The notes under the pieces were generated by a model that was not told where the DNA came from, did no database searches, and saw nothing but the letters and a program-made list of their open reading frames with translations. Position numbers and translations under genes: made by a program. Shown here one piece after another: positions 1-8,589 of a stretch of DNA of 64,000 nt. The number at the start of each line of letters is the position of its first letter. Position 1 is the stretch's first letter. Source of the stretch: Xenorhabdus mauleonii (lineage in GTDB: Bacteria > Pseudomonadota > Gammaproteobacteria > Enterobacterales > Enterobacteriaceae); the NCBI RefSeq assembly GCF_900113945.1, contig NZ_FORG01000006.1:186001-250000 (forward strand), written 5' to 3'.

Positions 1-286
1 TTGGCAGGGCCAGATAGCGGCCATCAAAAGAATCTACACAGGTTTAATGTGACCGCATTCAAAGGATAAGAAAATCATATTGTTCTATTTTTACTCATTT
101 TTTCACTTAAAAACCCCACAATAATGCATGCCTTCCCCCCATTTTTAATTGATTTCCACTTTGAAACGGAAATTAGCTTGCTCCAAAACCAGAAATAAAA
201 TCGATAAGGTGATTTCAGCAAACAAAATTGCATTTGTTTGCGGCAATGCGTGATTCGTCGCGATCAATTTGACTGAGAGGTTTTTT

Positions 287-673
287 ATGAATAACTCCTC
301 CATACGTTTCAATATGACGAAAGCCACTTTTGATCACACGCTTGATCAGCCTTCTGATCACACAACTGATCACCACATTGATCCCGAAACGGTGAGCCAA
401 GAGTTGCTTACTCTTATCGAAAAATGGCTGACGGCAGAAGGCGCCTATACCACACCAACCCAGCAGCAGATGCTGGCATCCCATGTTAACGCAATGGTCT
501 TGAGAGCCAAGACCGGTGAGTCCTTACCGGAAGTCGATCTTTCTCTGTTTGATGAGATTTCTCCGGAGTCCATAAAACTGGCTGCACAAATCGTCGAAAT
601 CCTGCCTGAGCTGGCTGTCGAAGAGGTTTATTTACTCTCGGTACATTTTGAAATTGCGCGTTCCAATCCTTGA
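287..673 (+). CDS. PRD-domain protein of the EF_0829/AHA_3910 family
   Basis: Small protein of 128 residues with a single helical PRD-like domain, about residues 45-125, after a His/Asp-rich N-terminus (several DHxTDH-like steps). PRD domains normally respond to PTS phosphorylation; in this family the protein is a lone PRD without DNA-binding domain, so its role is unknown but probably regulatory. I chose the ATG at 287 because GAGAGG (275-280) lies six bases upstream; a TTG at 269 is in frame but has no such site. It opens an operon of seven tightly spaced genes ending with a DgaE-like enzyme. The 286 bases before it hold only a short open 3' end at 1-70 that I cannot name. Confidence 0.8.
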   Translation: MNNSSIRFNMTKATFDHTLDQPSDHTTDHHIDPETVSQELLTLIEKWLTAEGAYTTPTQQQMLASHVNAMVLRAKTGESLPEVDLSLFDEISPESIKLAAQIVEILPELAVEEVYLLSVHFEIARSNP

Positions 674-692
674 TTAAATGGAGGCAGAACCT

Positions 693-1097
693 ATGGGCAA
701 CAAGCTATTTTCTAAAGAACAATCCATTAAAAAACAAGTGGTCGTCGTTATTGGCGATCGATTGGGCAAAGGGCAAAACGTTGCCGCTGGCATTGAGGCC
801 GCTGGCGGCAAAGCGATTGTCATTCCGGGCATGGCTGCCGATATGAAACTGGGTGATGTCATGCACCAAGAACAAGCCGATATCGGCATCTCGTTTTGTG
901 GCAGCGGTGGTGCCGGCGCCATCACCGCGCAGAATAAATATGGTTATTCCGCCCGCCACGGCATGCGTTCCATTGAGGAAGGAGAAACCGCAATCCGTGA
1001 AAACTGTATTGTGCTCGGATTTGGTTTTATGGACAAAGCCGAGCTGGGGGAACGTCTTGTTCATGCCTTTATAAAAAAACGGAGCGAAACATCATGA
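693..1097 (+). CDS. Glycine-rich SFCGS family protein
   Basis: Family defined by the motif SFCGSGGAGAIT, seen near residue 70 (GISFCGSGGAGAI). The 134-residue soluble protein has an early hydrophobic strand (VVVVIGDRLGKG) and a glycine-rich centre that could bind a nucleotide or phosphate. Known only from conserved operons with DUF4310-4312 proteins and a DgaE-like lyase; the biochemical role is not established. Start 693 is preferred over an in-frame ATG at 678 because GGAGG (680-684) sits eight bases upstream of 693. The end overlaps the next gene in an ATGA junction, suggesting translational coupling. Confidence 0.85.
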   Translation: MGNKLFSKEQSIKKQVVVVIGDRLGKGQNVAAGIEAAGGKAIVIPGMAADMKLGDVMHQEQADIGISFCGSGGAGAITAQNKYGYSARHGMRSIEEGETAIRENCIVLGFGFMDKAELGERLVHAFIKKRSETS

Positions 1098-1552
1098 AAG
1101 AATCATTTGAAACCTCCGTCCGTGTCAGCGGCTCCGGTGATTCGCGCCAGAAAGCCATCGCTGATGCTTTAAACTCAGTGCAGCGTACCGTATTGCAAGG
1201 AACGTCCCACATTATCCTGCGCATTGAACCGAAAGATATTTCCATCGTCAGCGCTGTTTGCAAAGTGACAACCGAAAAATTCCTGTTCTTTTTTCTGCCC
1301 CGTCGGCGTGAAAACTATTCCATCGTCTTGGACGTTGCCGTCAGTGTCACTTCGTTGGATGTTCAGGCGATTCCTTTCGAGGAATCCGTTTTATCCGAAC
1401 CTTCTGTTGTTCCCAAAGCGTCTGTTGTACCCAAAGCGTCTGTTGTACCCAAACCATTTGCTGCATCCAAATCATCAGTTTTATCCAAACAATCATCTGG
1501 TTTATCCGGACAGGGCCACGCCGAAAAAAAATACTATTCCGGCAAGCCATGA
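1094..1552 (+). CDS. DUF4312 family protein with hexapeptide-repeat tail
   Basis: The first ~95 residues match the conserved DUF4312 protein of this operon type: a small alpha/beta domain with early SGSGDSRQKAIADAL and a basic LPRRRENYS segment. The last ~50 residues are unlike the family: a low-complexity chain of six-residue units (SVVPKA and variants) rich in Ser, Pro and Lys. Function unknown. ATG overlaps the TGA of the SFCGS gene by four bases, with GGAG at 1081-1084. The tail is probably an unstructured extension grown by slippage in an 18-base DNA repeat. Confidence 0.8.
   Translation: MKESFETSVRVSGSGDSRQKAIADALNSVQRTVLQGTSHIILRIEPKDISIVSAVCKVTTEKFLFFFLPRRRENYSIVLDVAVSVTSLDVQAIPFEESVLSEPSVVPKASVVPKASVVPKPFAASKSSVLSKQSSGLSGQGHAEKKYYSGKP
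1385..1510 (+). repeat. Degenerate 18-bp tandem repeat inside the DUF4312 gene
   Basis: About seven units of 18 bases run in frame. Units 1403-1420, 1421-1438 and 1439-1456 are nearly identical (tctgttgtacccaaagcg); the flanking units at 1385, 1457, 1475 and 1493 are diverged. Each unit encodes six residues such as SVVPKA, so copy-number change would keep the frame. Confidence 0.85.
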
Positions 1553-1567
1553 TAGGGAGGAAAAATC

Positions 1568-2359
1568 ATGAATACTGCTGCCTCTTTTATCGAAATACTG
1601 GGCATGTCTTTGATTATCGGCGGGCTGTGTGGCTTCGGCCTCGGAGCCGGAGCGGCACGAATGTTCCACGCTCCGACCGTTCAGGGCATGGGCGCATTTC
1701 GCACGCTGGGTGAGCTGAATGCCTGTGAAGGCGATCCCGCTTCCCATTTCTCTTTTGGTCTCGGTTTCTTTTTTAACGCTTGGGCGTCATCGGTCGCCGT
1801 AGGGGCATTCACGCAGGATGTGGATCACCGCATCATCCCCAACTGGGGCGCTGCCGTTTTGATGATCAAGAACCGCAACGTCGCGGAAACGCTGCACAAT
1901 CCGAAAAAAATGGCGATAGCTTGCGGGGTGATTGGCGCACTGCTGGTGGCATTTTTAAATACAACCGCTTCCGCCGTGCCTGCTGCCTTACAAACCACTG
2001 CCGCCAATGTCCTTGTCCCCGCCGCCAATTTGCTGGTGAATACCGTAATGCCCGTACTGTTTTGGCTCGCCGCAATGGATGCCGGACGCCGCTCGGGTTT
2101 CTGGGCCACGCTGTTTGGTGGCTGTGCCCAGCTCATCATGGGCAATGCCATTCCCGGCTTGGTGCTGGGTATCCTGATAGGCAAAGGCGTTGATGACAGC
2201 GGCTGGAACAAAATCACCCTGACCATGCTGGTTGCCGTCGTTTTACTGTTTATTCTCAGCGGCTTCTTCCGTGAGTTCGATCTGAAACTCCTGCACTCCT
2301 TCATGCTGGATGCACCAAACTGGCTGCACCGTATCCATCAAATCCTGAGCGGGAAATAA
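1568..2359 (+). CDS. DUF4311 family membrane protein
   Basis: Integral membrane protein of 263 residues with about six hydrophobic segments. It begins with a glycine-rich helix (IGGLCGFGLGAGAARMFHAP) and has a conserved MGAFRTLGELNACEGDP stretch. It is always found beside a DUF4310 protein, and the pair probably forms one membrane complex. The co-occurrence with a DgaE-like lyase and an amidohydrolase suggests uptake of an amino-sugar-acid type substrate in place of a PTS, but no transport data are known to me. GGAGG-like site at 1556-1561, start ATG 1568. Confidence 0.82.
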   Translation: MNTAASFIEILGMSLIIGGLCGFGLGAGAARMFHAPTVQGMGAFRTLGELNACEGDPASHFSFGLGFFFNAWASSVAVGAFTQDVDHRIIPNWGAAVLMIKNRNVAETLHNPKKMAIACGVIGALLVAFLNTTASAVPAALQTTAANVLVPAANLLVNTVMPVLFWLAAMDAGRRSGFWATLFGGCAQLIMGNAIPGLVLGILIGKGVDDSGWNKITLTMLVAVVLLFILSGFFREFDLKLLHSFMLDAPNWLHRIHQILSGK

Positions 2360-2361
2360 CC

Positions 2362-3012
2362 ATGAATAATGAATTGAAAAAACACGATTTTTGGTACGCC
2401 GAGTGGACGTTTCCCCTATTTGTCGGCCTGCTGTCTGCGGGGATCTTTGCCGGTACACATATGTACGTGGTGTATGGGTTTGGGGCATTTAATGAAGTGG
2501 CGTTCGTCGCAATGCTGCGTTCCGGCCTTGATACTGGTGTTTATGGCGCAGTTGCCGCATTCGGTGCCAGTTTTCTGTTTGCCCGCGTCGTTGAAGGCTC
2601 GCTGGTTGGGATCCTCGATATCGGGGGAGCGCTGCAAACTGGCGTTGGTTTGGGCATTCCTGCGTTACTGCTGGCGGGAGGCTTTGATTTTCTGGTTACG
2701 AATTTCTGGGCGTCGCTGCTCACGGGCATGCTGCTGGGGGTTGCCATTGGCCTGATTATTATTTTCGCCCGTAAATTCACGGTAGCACAGGGCAACTCCA
2801 CTTTCGGTGCCGATGTCATGATGGGAGCAGGAAACGCATCCGGCCGCTTCCTCGGCCCCCTCATCATTCTGGCCGCAATGACCGCATCCATCCCGATTGG
2901 CCTGGGTTCTCTGGCTGGCGCCCTGCTGTTTTATCTGTGGAAAAAGCCCGTAGCAGGCGGCGCAATTTTGGGAGCGATGGTACTCGGCTACTTTTTCCCT
3001 GTCGCAGCATAA
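2362..3012 (+). CDS. DUF4310 family membrane protein
   Basis: Membrane protein of 216 residues with five to six predicted segments and many Gly/Ala residues. It starts two bases after the DUF4311 stop, and the two are strictly paired in this operon family. Probable second subunit of a transporter-like complex at the cytoplasmic membrane. No catalytic motif is visible. Start is the first ATG; the ribosome site lies inside the end of the upstream gene (AGCGGGAAATAACC). Confidence 0.82.
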   Translation: MNNELKKHDFWYAEWTFPLFVGLLSAGIFAGTHMYVVYGFGAFNEVAFVAMLRSGLDTGVYGAVAAFGASFLFARVVEGSLVGILDIGGALQTGVGLGIPALLLAGGFDFLVTNFWASLLTGMLLGVAIGLIIIFARKFTVAQGNSTFGADVMMGAGNASGRFLGPLIILAAMTASIPIGLGSLAGALLFYLWKKPVAGGAILGAMVLGYFFPVAA

Positions 3013-3035
3013 CTCATATTAAGGGCAGGTATCTC

Positions 3036-4220
3036 ATGAATGACTTAATCATCAAGCAAGGCAAACTCATCAATGGGACTATCATCGATCTTGTCATCAA
3101 TGATGGAAAAATCACCGCCATTGGCCCTTTCGCAGCAACGGGCCTGAACGCTATCAAGGAAATTGACTTGCATGGGCATTATCATATCAGTGCCGGGTGG
3201 ATTGATGCCCACACCCATTGCTACCCACAATCCCCCCTCTATTTTGACGAACCAGATTTGATTGGTATAGCCAGTGGCGTTACCACGGTAGTAGATGCCG
3301 GCAGTGCCGGTGCTGACGATATCGACCATTTTTATGCGGTGTCACGTAAGGCCAAGACCCATGTTTATGCCTTTTTGAATATCGCCCGCACGGGTATCCG
3401 CAGCCAAAATGAACTGGCTGACATGAACAGCATTGACAATGAACAATTTCAGGATGCGGCCAGGCGGCACAAAGGCTTTGTCATCGGACTAAAAGCACGC
3501 ATGAGTAAAAGCGTCATTGGTGAAAATGGGCTTTTGCCCCTGCTCAAAGCCAAAATCATGCAGAAAACGAACGGATTGCCATTGATGGTGCATATTGGCA
3601 ATCCTCCCCCCAATCTGGAAGCCATGGTCGATCTGCTGACCAAGGGCGATATCATTACCCACTGTTTTAACGGCAAGCCCAACCGCATTCTTGACGGTAC
3701 CGGCAAGCTGAAACACGCAGTCCAAAAAGCGCTGGCGCGAGGCGTTATTCTGGATGTAGGTCATGGAACAGAGAGCCTCAGTTTTTCTGTTGCCGAGCAA
3801 GCCATCAAGTTCGGCGCCCATCCCCATATGATCAGCTCCGATATTTATCAAAGAAACCGGGTTGGCGGGCCAGTCTACAGCCTTGCCAGTGTGATGACGA
3901 AATTCCTCAACATGGGGCTGCCTGCTGAATACATTCTAAACTGTGTAACAATCAACGCGGCGAATTTGCTTCATCTGCCGCAGAAAGGACGATTGGAGCG
4001 GGGCTGCGACGCTGATATCACCATATTTGAACTAAAAGACCAACGTATCGAGCTTGTCGATGCTGAAGGGCAAGTCAGAATCGGCTCGCAACAATTTATC
4101 CCCATTGCGGCCATTGTCTCCGGAACGCATATCGCCGTGACCGAAAATACCGCAACAGTTGACCTGACCGTCAAAAATACAACTGCTGACAGGAGTGCAA
4201 TCAATGACCTCTCTCAATGA
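3036..4220 (+). CDS. Amidohydrolase/deacetylase family metallohydrolase (EF_0837/AHA_3915 type)
   Basis: Dihydroorotase-like TIM-barrel hydrolase of 394 residues. The metal motif HxH is at H59-T-H61 in IDAHTHC, and a late conserved Asp is in MISSDIYQ. A C-terminal beta segment (GCDADITIF) closes the small domain. It probably deacetylates or opens a cyclic amide of an amino-acid or amino-sugar substrate before the PLP enzyme encoded next. Start 3036 follows AGGGCAGG; the longer reading frame from 2937 would overlap the DUF4310 gene and lacks a site. Overlaps the next gene by 17 bases. Confidence 0.88.
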   Translation: MNDLIIKQGKLINGTIIDLVINDGKITAIGPFAATGLNAIKEIDLHGHYHISAGWIDAHTHCYPQSPLYFDEPDLIGIASGVTTVVDAGSAGADDIDHFYAVSRKAKTHVYAFLNIARTGIRSQNELADMNSIDNEQFQDAARRHKGFVIGLKARMSKSVIGENGLLPLLKAKIMQKTNGLPLMVHIGNPPPNLEAMVDLLTKGDIITHCFNGKPNRILDGTGKLKHAVQKALARGVILDVGHGTESLSFSVAEQAIKFGAHPHMISSDIYQRNRVGGPVYSLASVMTKFLNMGLPAEYILNCVTINAANLLHLPQKGRLERGCDADITIFELKDQRIELVDAEGQVRIGSQQFIPIAAIVSGTHIAVTENTATVDLTVKNTTADRSAINDLSQ

Positions 4221-5310
4221 AAAATACCAATTGCGCCAAGTGATCAATGCAGCCGGACGCCTGACCATATTGGGTGTTTCAACGCCTTCCGAGCCGGTTA
4301 TCAATCAAATCACGGAAGGGCTGAAACACTATTTTGAAATGGACGATTTGATAGAAAAAACCGGTGATCACATCGCCGGATTACTTGATACAGAAAGTGC
4401 CGTTGTTGTGTCTTGCGCCTCAGCAGGCATTGCCCAATCCGTTGCGGCAGTGATTTGCCAAGATAATGGCGAACGCCTGCTTAATCCCTATTCAGAAGCG
4501 TCAATTCCCCGTGAAATCATTCTGCCCAAGGGACATAACGTCAATTTTGGCGCACCTGTTGAAACCATGATTACATTGGGAGGCGGTAAAGTCGTTGAAG
4601 CGGGTTTTGCCAATGAATGCAGCGCCACACAAATTGCCAATAAAATCTCACAACAAACCGCAGCGATCCTCTATATCAAATCACACCATACCGTACAAAA
4701 AAGCATGCTGACGGTGGCGGAGGCGGCACACGTCGCACATGCACATAACTTACCCTTGATTGTGGATGCCGCTGCCGAAGAAGATTTAACCTTCTATTAT
4801 CAGCAAGGGGCTGACTTGGTCATCTACAGCGGGGCAAAGGCCATCGAAGGCCCTACCAGCGGGCTGGTGATTGGCAAACAACCTTATGTTGATTGGGTTA
4901 AGCGGCAGCGCTATGGGATCGGGCGTGCCATGAAGATCGGCAAAGAAGGCATTCTCGGCCTGACACTGGCTATCGAAAACTATCTTCAAAAAACGAAAGA
5001 AACAGGCGCTGAGATGGTTGCAAAAATGACGCCGTTCATTGAGAAATTGAACGGTATTGCGGGGGTTTCCGCCAAAGTCGTTTGGGACAGTGCAAACCGT
5101 GATATCGCCCGAACAGAAATTACTTTTGATGAACGGTTAATTGGCAAAAACACGTTCGATATTCTGGCACAACTCCGGCAAGGGACGATTGCCATCTACT
5201 TCCGGGAATATAAAGCGGATGAAGGCAAAATCGAAGTTGATATTCGCAGTGTGACATCTGCTCAACTTGATACCATTATTGTGGAAATTAAGCGCGTACT
5301 CAGTGTTTAG
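4204..5310 (+). CDS. dgaE: DgaE family PLP-dependent ammonia lyase
   Basis: PLP enzyme of 368 residues of the SelA/aspartate-aminotransferase fold. The Schiff-base lysine is K212 in YSGAKAIEGPTSG, and the Asp binding the pyridine nitrogen is in LIVDAAAEE. In Salmonella, DgaE dehydrates D-glucosaminate-6-phosphate to KDG-6-phosphate and ammonia. Start 4204 is fixed by AGGAG at 4191-4195. In related loci a KDGP aldolase (dgaF) follows, but none is present here, so the product would have to feed an aldolase encoded elsewhere. Family assignment is strong; the exact substrate is inferred. Confidence 0.83.
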   Translation: MTSLNEKYQLRQVINAAGRLTILGVSTPSEPVINQITEGLKHYFEMDDLIEKTGDHIAGLLDTESAVVVSCASAGIAQSVAAVICQDNGERLLNPYSEASIPREIILPKGHNVNFGAPVETMITLGGGKVVEAGFANECSATQIANKISQQTAAILYIKSHHTVQKSMLTVAEAAHVAHAHNLPLIVDAAAEEDLTFYYQQGADLVIYSGAKAIEGPTSGLVIGKQPYVDWVKRQRYGIGRAMKIGKEGILGLTLAIENYLQKTKETGAEMVAKMTPFIEKLNGIAGVSAKVVWDSANRDIARTEITFDERLIGKNTFDILAQLRQGTIAIYFREYKADEGKIEVDIRSVTSAQLDTIIVEIKRVLSV

Positions 5311-5550
5311 CCTCAGCACTTGAAGCAACGAGTTACGGCCCAGCAATCTTATACAGACCGTTTGAAACAAGCCATATTATTGATCGAATCCAAGCGACCA
5401 ACCATAACCGAGCCACAACTGGCATCGGTGGCTAAAAAACCATGGAAATTTTGGAAAAATAGCCTGTTGGTGGCATTTTGACGGCTTACATGGTTTTTTC
5501 AGTTATAACCTAAGCGCTGGGCCGCTTAAGATGCATGAACCTGAATATCG
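5311..5550 (+). other. Gap after dgaE with an unassigned open stretch
   Basis: The dgaE frame stays open for about 50 codons after its TAG (5311-5481), reading a basic, Gln/Lys-rich peptide (HLKQRVTAQQSYTDRLKQ). There is no clear start or ribosome site. It does not resemble KDGP aldolase. Probably a remnant of another gene. Confidence 0.3.
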
Positions 5551-5904
5551 CTAGAGTGATTTTCCATACAGATTTATATTCTTGTCCCCCCATTCCTTCA
5601 AAGCAGTAAGGATAGGAGTTAATGAAACCCCTAAATCTGAGAGCCGATATTCAACTTTCGGAGGAACCTGTGCATAGACTTTTCTTATAATAATTTTATC
5701 TTCTTCAAGCTCACGCAACTGACGTGTCAGCACTTTTTGGGTCACTGCAGGAATCTTCTTTCTTAGTTCGCTAAATCTCAATACATCATCACAAAGTAGG
5801 TGCCAAAGGATAATACTTTTCCACTTGCCTTCAATTATCCCAATAGCAGCCTCCACAGAACATCCGGGAGTGCAATCAAAACGAGAATGCTTAAGTTTAC
5901 CCAT
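5551..5904 (-). CDS. HxlR family winged-helix regulator
   Basis: 117-residue HxlR-type repressor or activator. It has the family hallmark Cys near the N-terminus (C11, C15 in FDCTPGCSVE), IEGKWKSIILWHL for helix 1, and the recognition segment FSELRKKIPAVTQKVLTRQL. HxlR proteins such as YodB and QorR sense quinones or other electrophiles through an N-terminal cysteine. It is divergent from a quinone-reductase-like gene at 6004, the usual arrangement for local control. A palindrome in the shared promoter (5920-5938) is a candidate operator. Confidence 0.9.
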   Translation of the reverse strand: MGKLKHSRFDCTPGCSVEAAIGIIEGKWKSIILWHLLCDDVLRFSELRKKIPAVTQKVLTRQLRELEEDKIIIRKVYAQVPPKVEYRLSDLGVSLTPILTALKEWGDKNINLYGKSL

Positions 5905-5919
5905 TGCAATAGTATCCTT

Positions 5920-5938
5920 TTGGTCACTATATGACTAA
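5920..5938. promoter_or_regulatory. Candidate HxlR operator
   Basis: Imperfect palindrome TTGGTCA-CTATA-TGACTAA with 7-base arms and one mismatch pair, in the divergent promoter between the HxlR gene and the oxidoreductase. Binding is inferred from position and symmetry only. Confidence 0.45.
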
Positions 5939-6003
5939 TTTATCTGTATAACTTATTTTTGGATATTAGTTAAACTAAAAAAACATAACAAGAGGATAAT
6001 CCG

Positions 6004-7005
6004 ATGAAAGCAATATCATTTATAGCTAATATTGATAACACGTTTAAAAACCCACTCATTGAAATTGAAAAAGCGCAGCCTAATTTGAAAGAACGTGATG
6101 TCCTTGTCAAAGTCCAGGCGATATCTGTCAATCCGGTAGACACTAAAGTGAGAAGAGGCGACATTCCATCCGATAAATTACGGATTTTGGGATGGGATGC
6201 GGTAGGTGAAATTGTTGAAGTCGGCGTTAACGTAGAACATTTTAAAGTCGGTGATCAGGTTTGGTACGCTGGAGATTTAACTCGAGATGGGAGCAATGCA
6301 GAATTTCAAGCTGTAGATGAAAGAATTATTAGCCTTAAACCTAAGACAATATCTAATGCGGAAGCGGCTGCATTACCTTTAACAGCGATAACAGCATGGG
6401 AAGTATTATTTGACCGTTTCAATATTTCCGCAGAGCAATCAGGTAATATTCTCATTATTGGCGGGGCTGGTGGTGTAGGCTCTATTGCCATTCAGCTACT
6501 AAAAGCAAAAACAAACCTTACTGTTATTGCAACTACGTCTAGAGAAGAAACGAAATCTTGGGTTGAATCACTGGGAGCGGATTACGTCATTGATCATACC
6601 AAAGATCTCAATGCGCAGATTCAATCATTACATCTGGAACAACCGAAATATGTATTTTCAACCAATCATACCGAAACCTACGTTAAGCAAATTGTCGAAC
6701 TGATTGCTCCTCAAGGAAAATTAAGTCTCATCGACGACCCAGCATTATTTGATATTATGCCATTTAAGAGAAAATCTATCTCTGTGCATTGGGAATCCAT
6801 GTTCACGCGTTCCATGTTTGAAACTGATGATATTGAAGCACAGAAAAATCTCCTGCAAGAAGTCGCACAACTTGTAGATGATAAAAAAATTAGAAGCACG
6901 TTGAATCAGAACCTAGGTAAAATCAATATTGAAAACTTACAGCATGCACATGAGCTGATTGAGTCTGGCAGATCAAAAGGGAAAATTGTTTTAGAAAATT
7001 TCTGA
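6004..7005 (+). CDS. Zinc-type alcohol dehydrogenase-like / quinone oxidoreductase family protein
   Basis: 333-residue medium-chain dehydrogenase/reductase. N-terminal GroES-like domain (WDAVGEIVEVGVNVEHFKVGDQV) and a Rossmann domain with GGAGGVGSIAIQLLKA at about residues 157-172 for NADPH. It lacks the structural-zinc cysteine cluster, so it resembles the ZADH/quinone oxidoreductases that reduce quinones or enals. Probably under the divergent HxlR regulator and induced by electrophiles. RBS AGAGGA precedes the ATG. Confidence 0.88.
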   Translation: MKAISFIANIDNTFKNPLIEIEKAQPNLKERDVLVKVQAISVNPVDTKVRRGDIPSDKLRILGWDAVGEIVEVGVNVEHFKVGDQVWYAGDLTRDGSNAEFQAVDERIISLKPKTISNAEAAALPLTAITAWEVLFDRFNISAEQSGNILIIGGAGGVGSIAIQLLKAKTNLTVIATTSREETKSWVESLGADYVIDHTKDLNAQIQSLHLEQPKYVFSTNHTETYVKQIVELIAPQGKLSLIDDPALFDIMPFKRKSISVHWESMFTRSMFETDDIEAQKNLLQEVAQLVDDKKIRSTLNQNLGKINIENLQHAHELIESGRSKGKIVLENF

Positions 7006-7641
7006 GTAAGTATTAAAAATAGGGAAGCCATGTATGGGCATTTCAATAGTTACAATACTCGTATCCAAAATTGATATGGAACTTGTAAATAACTCTGTGT
7101 ATTTGCCCGTTAATCATAAAACGACTCATCACCTGTTTCCAATTTTAGATTCGCATACTCCATTTCCTTGATGGCTGACCAGCTCCAACCATTAATTTGC
7201 CCACCAGCCAACGCCCTAATGGCCGACCTTTCGCGGTAACCATCAACGTAATAGTTCGGGGTTTGGCAATTTCCTCGCATTTGCTAGGCCTGATAAATGC
7301 GGCGCCGTACTCCAAAGAGTTAGCAAAGCAGAACGACGGGGTAATGCACGCTGAATCTTTCGATTAACGCAAATTGTTCAGAGAGTCGCTACATCCGAGC
7401 GTCAACACAGTCTGTATTAATGTGACGCTAACGAAAGGTCGGAGGTGGATTGCGTATAGATGACAAGCCACCATAAGGAGGGTGGGCTGTAACACTTCGA
7501 ATTCGGGTACAAGAATCGGATAGATCGGAATGCCTATCAGAATTTAGCATACAAGTAGCAGCTAGCGGCAACGGTTGTAATATCTGGGAAACCAGTCGTC
7601 GTGTAGTACAAACTATTGGTTCGCTAAGAGGCAATCTCAAC
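7006..7641. other. 636-bp gap with possible decayed coding DNA
   Basis: No intact gene. On the minus strand, 7156-7275 reads a basic open peptide (TITLMVTAKGRPLGRW), and an adjacent frame at about 7255-7375 reads QRALPRRSALLTLW. Together they look like a frame-shifted fragment of one gene that I cannot name. The last 150 bases lead into the esterase gene. Confidence 0.35.
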
Positions 7642-8583
7642 ATGACTCAATATACTGATTCTATTCTCGACTATAATTATGCTTGTTCTGTAGCCCAAGA
7701 TCCCTACTTCTACGATATTGGAGTTGAGTATTTTCGTGAGACTTTCAAAGCTAAGTTCGCACGGTTTCCAGTTCCCCCTAATCCGCATCTGAAAACAACG
7801 CTAGAATCCTTTGAGCGGGACGGGTGTGATATCCAAATAAAAATATACAAAAATGATACACGTCAGAAAAATTTAAATGGCGATACGTGCATTATATATG
7901 CTCATGGGGGAGGGTTTATCGGTGGTGGATTCGAACTTGTCGATGGCCTCTGCCAGGATTTCGTTTTTGATTTAGGGGTGACAGTCATCGCTGTAGACTA
8001 CCGCGGGGCACCTGAATTCAGACACCCTACTGGCCCATTAGATTTTATGGCCGGGGTTCAGCATGTCAGAATGCATGCTGAAAAATATGGAATAAATCCA
8101 AATAAGATTTTCCTTAGTGGTGAAAGTAGCGGCGGATGTATTGCTGTTGCCGTGCCCCTAATGCTTAGAGATAAAGGCCTCCTGCAAGTAGCAGGTGTTA
8201 TTTCAATTAACCCTGTATTAAATACCCATCGCTGGGCGAACCGGCAAGTTCATGATTGCTCAAAAGAATATCAGGATGAAATGTATTTTTTTACAAGTCA
8301 TTATTTAGGTGAGAACCAAGATGTATTTCCAGAGTATGCGTCACCACTTCTGATTGAGAATGTGGAAGGTATGCCACCAACTATCTTTTTTGCTGCAAAA
8401 TCTGATCCACTTTCTGTTGAAGCAGACCAAATGCATAAACGCTTAAAGGAAGTCGGTGCCGTTACCTATATTCATATTGATGAAATTGCCATTCACGGTT
8501 CAATCCGTGCTCGTTATTATTACCGTTTTGCACGTAGCGCCTATGATTCTTTGCTTGAAAATATTAAAAAGATCATAGGCTAA
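7642..8583 (+). CDS. Alpha/beta hydrolase of the hormone-sensitive-lipase family
   Basis: Esterase of 313 residues. The oxyanion motif is HGGGF at 88-92 and the nucleophile is S162 in GESSGG (family usual GDSAGG). A late Asp (AAKSDPLS) and His (IAIHGS) complete the triad. No signal peptide, so cytoplasmic. Start follows AGAGG at 7628-7632. Six bases separate it from the MFS transporter gene downstream, implying an operon. It may process or detoxify the compound handled by the transporter; the substrate is unknown. Confidence 0.88.
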   Translation: MTQYTDSILDYNYACSVAQDPYFYDIGVEYFRETFKAKFARFPVPPNPHLKTTLESFERDGCDIQIKIYKNDTRQKNLNGDTCIIYAHGGGFIGGGFELVDGLCQDFVFDLGVTVIAVDYRGAPEFRHPTGPLDFMAGVQHVRMHAEKYGINPNKIFLSGESSGGCIAVAVPLMLRDKGLLQVAGVISINPVLNTHRWANRQVHDCSKEYQDEMYFFTSHYLGENQDVFPEYASPLLIENVEGMPPTIFFAAKSDPLSVEADQMHKRLKEVGAVTYIHIDEIAIHGSIRARYYYRFARSAYDSLLENIKKIIG

Positions 8584-8589
8584 TGAACT

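Noticed and set aside
1-40. TTGGCA-type start of the window as a sigma-54 promoter for the first operon
   Set aside because: The -12 element does not fit the expected spacing and sequence, and it lies far from the first gene.
1347-1550. Minus-strand frame with a WVQQTL repeat
   Set aside because: It is only the complement of the in-frame 18-base repeat of the DUF4312 gene.
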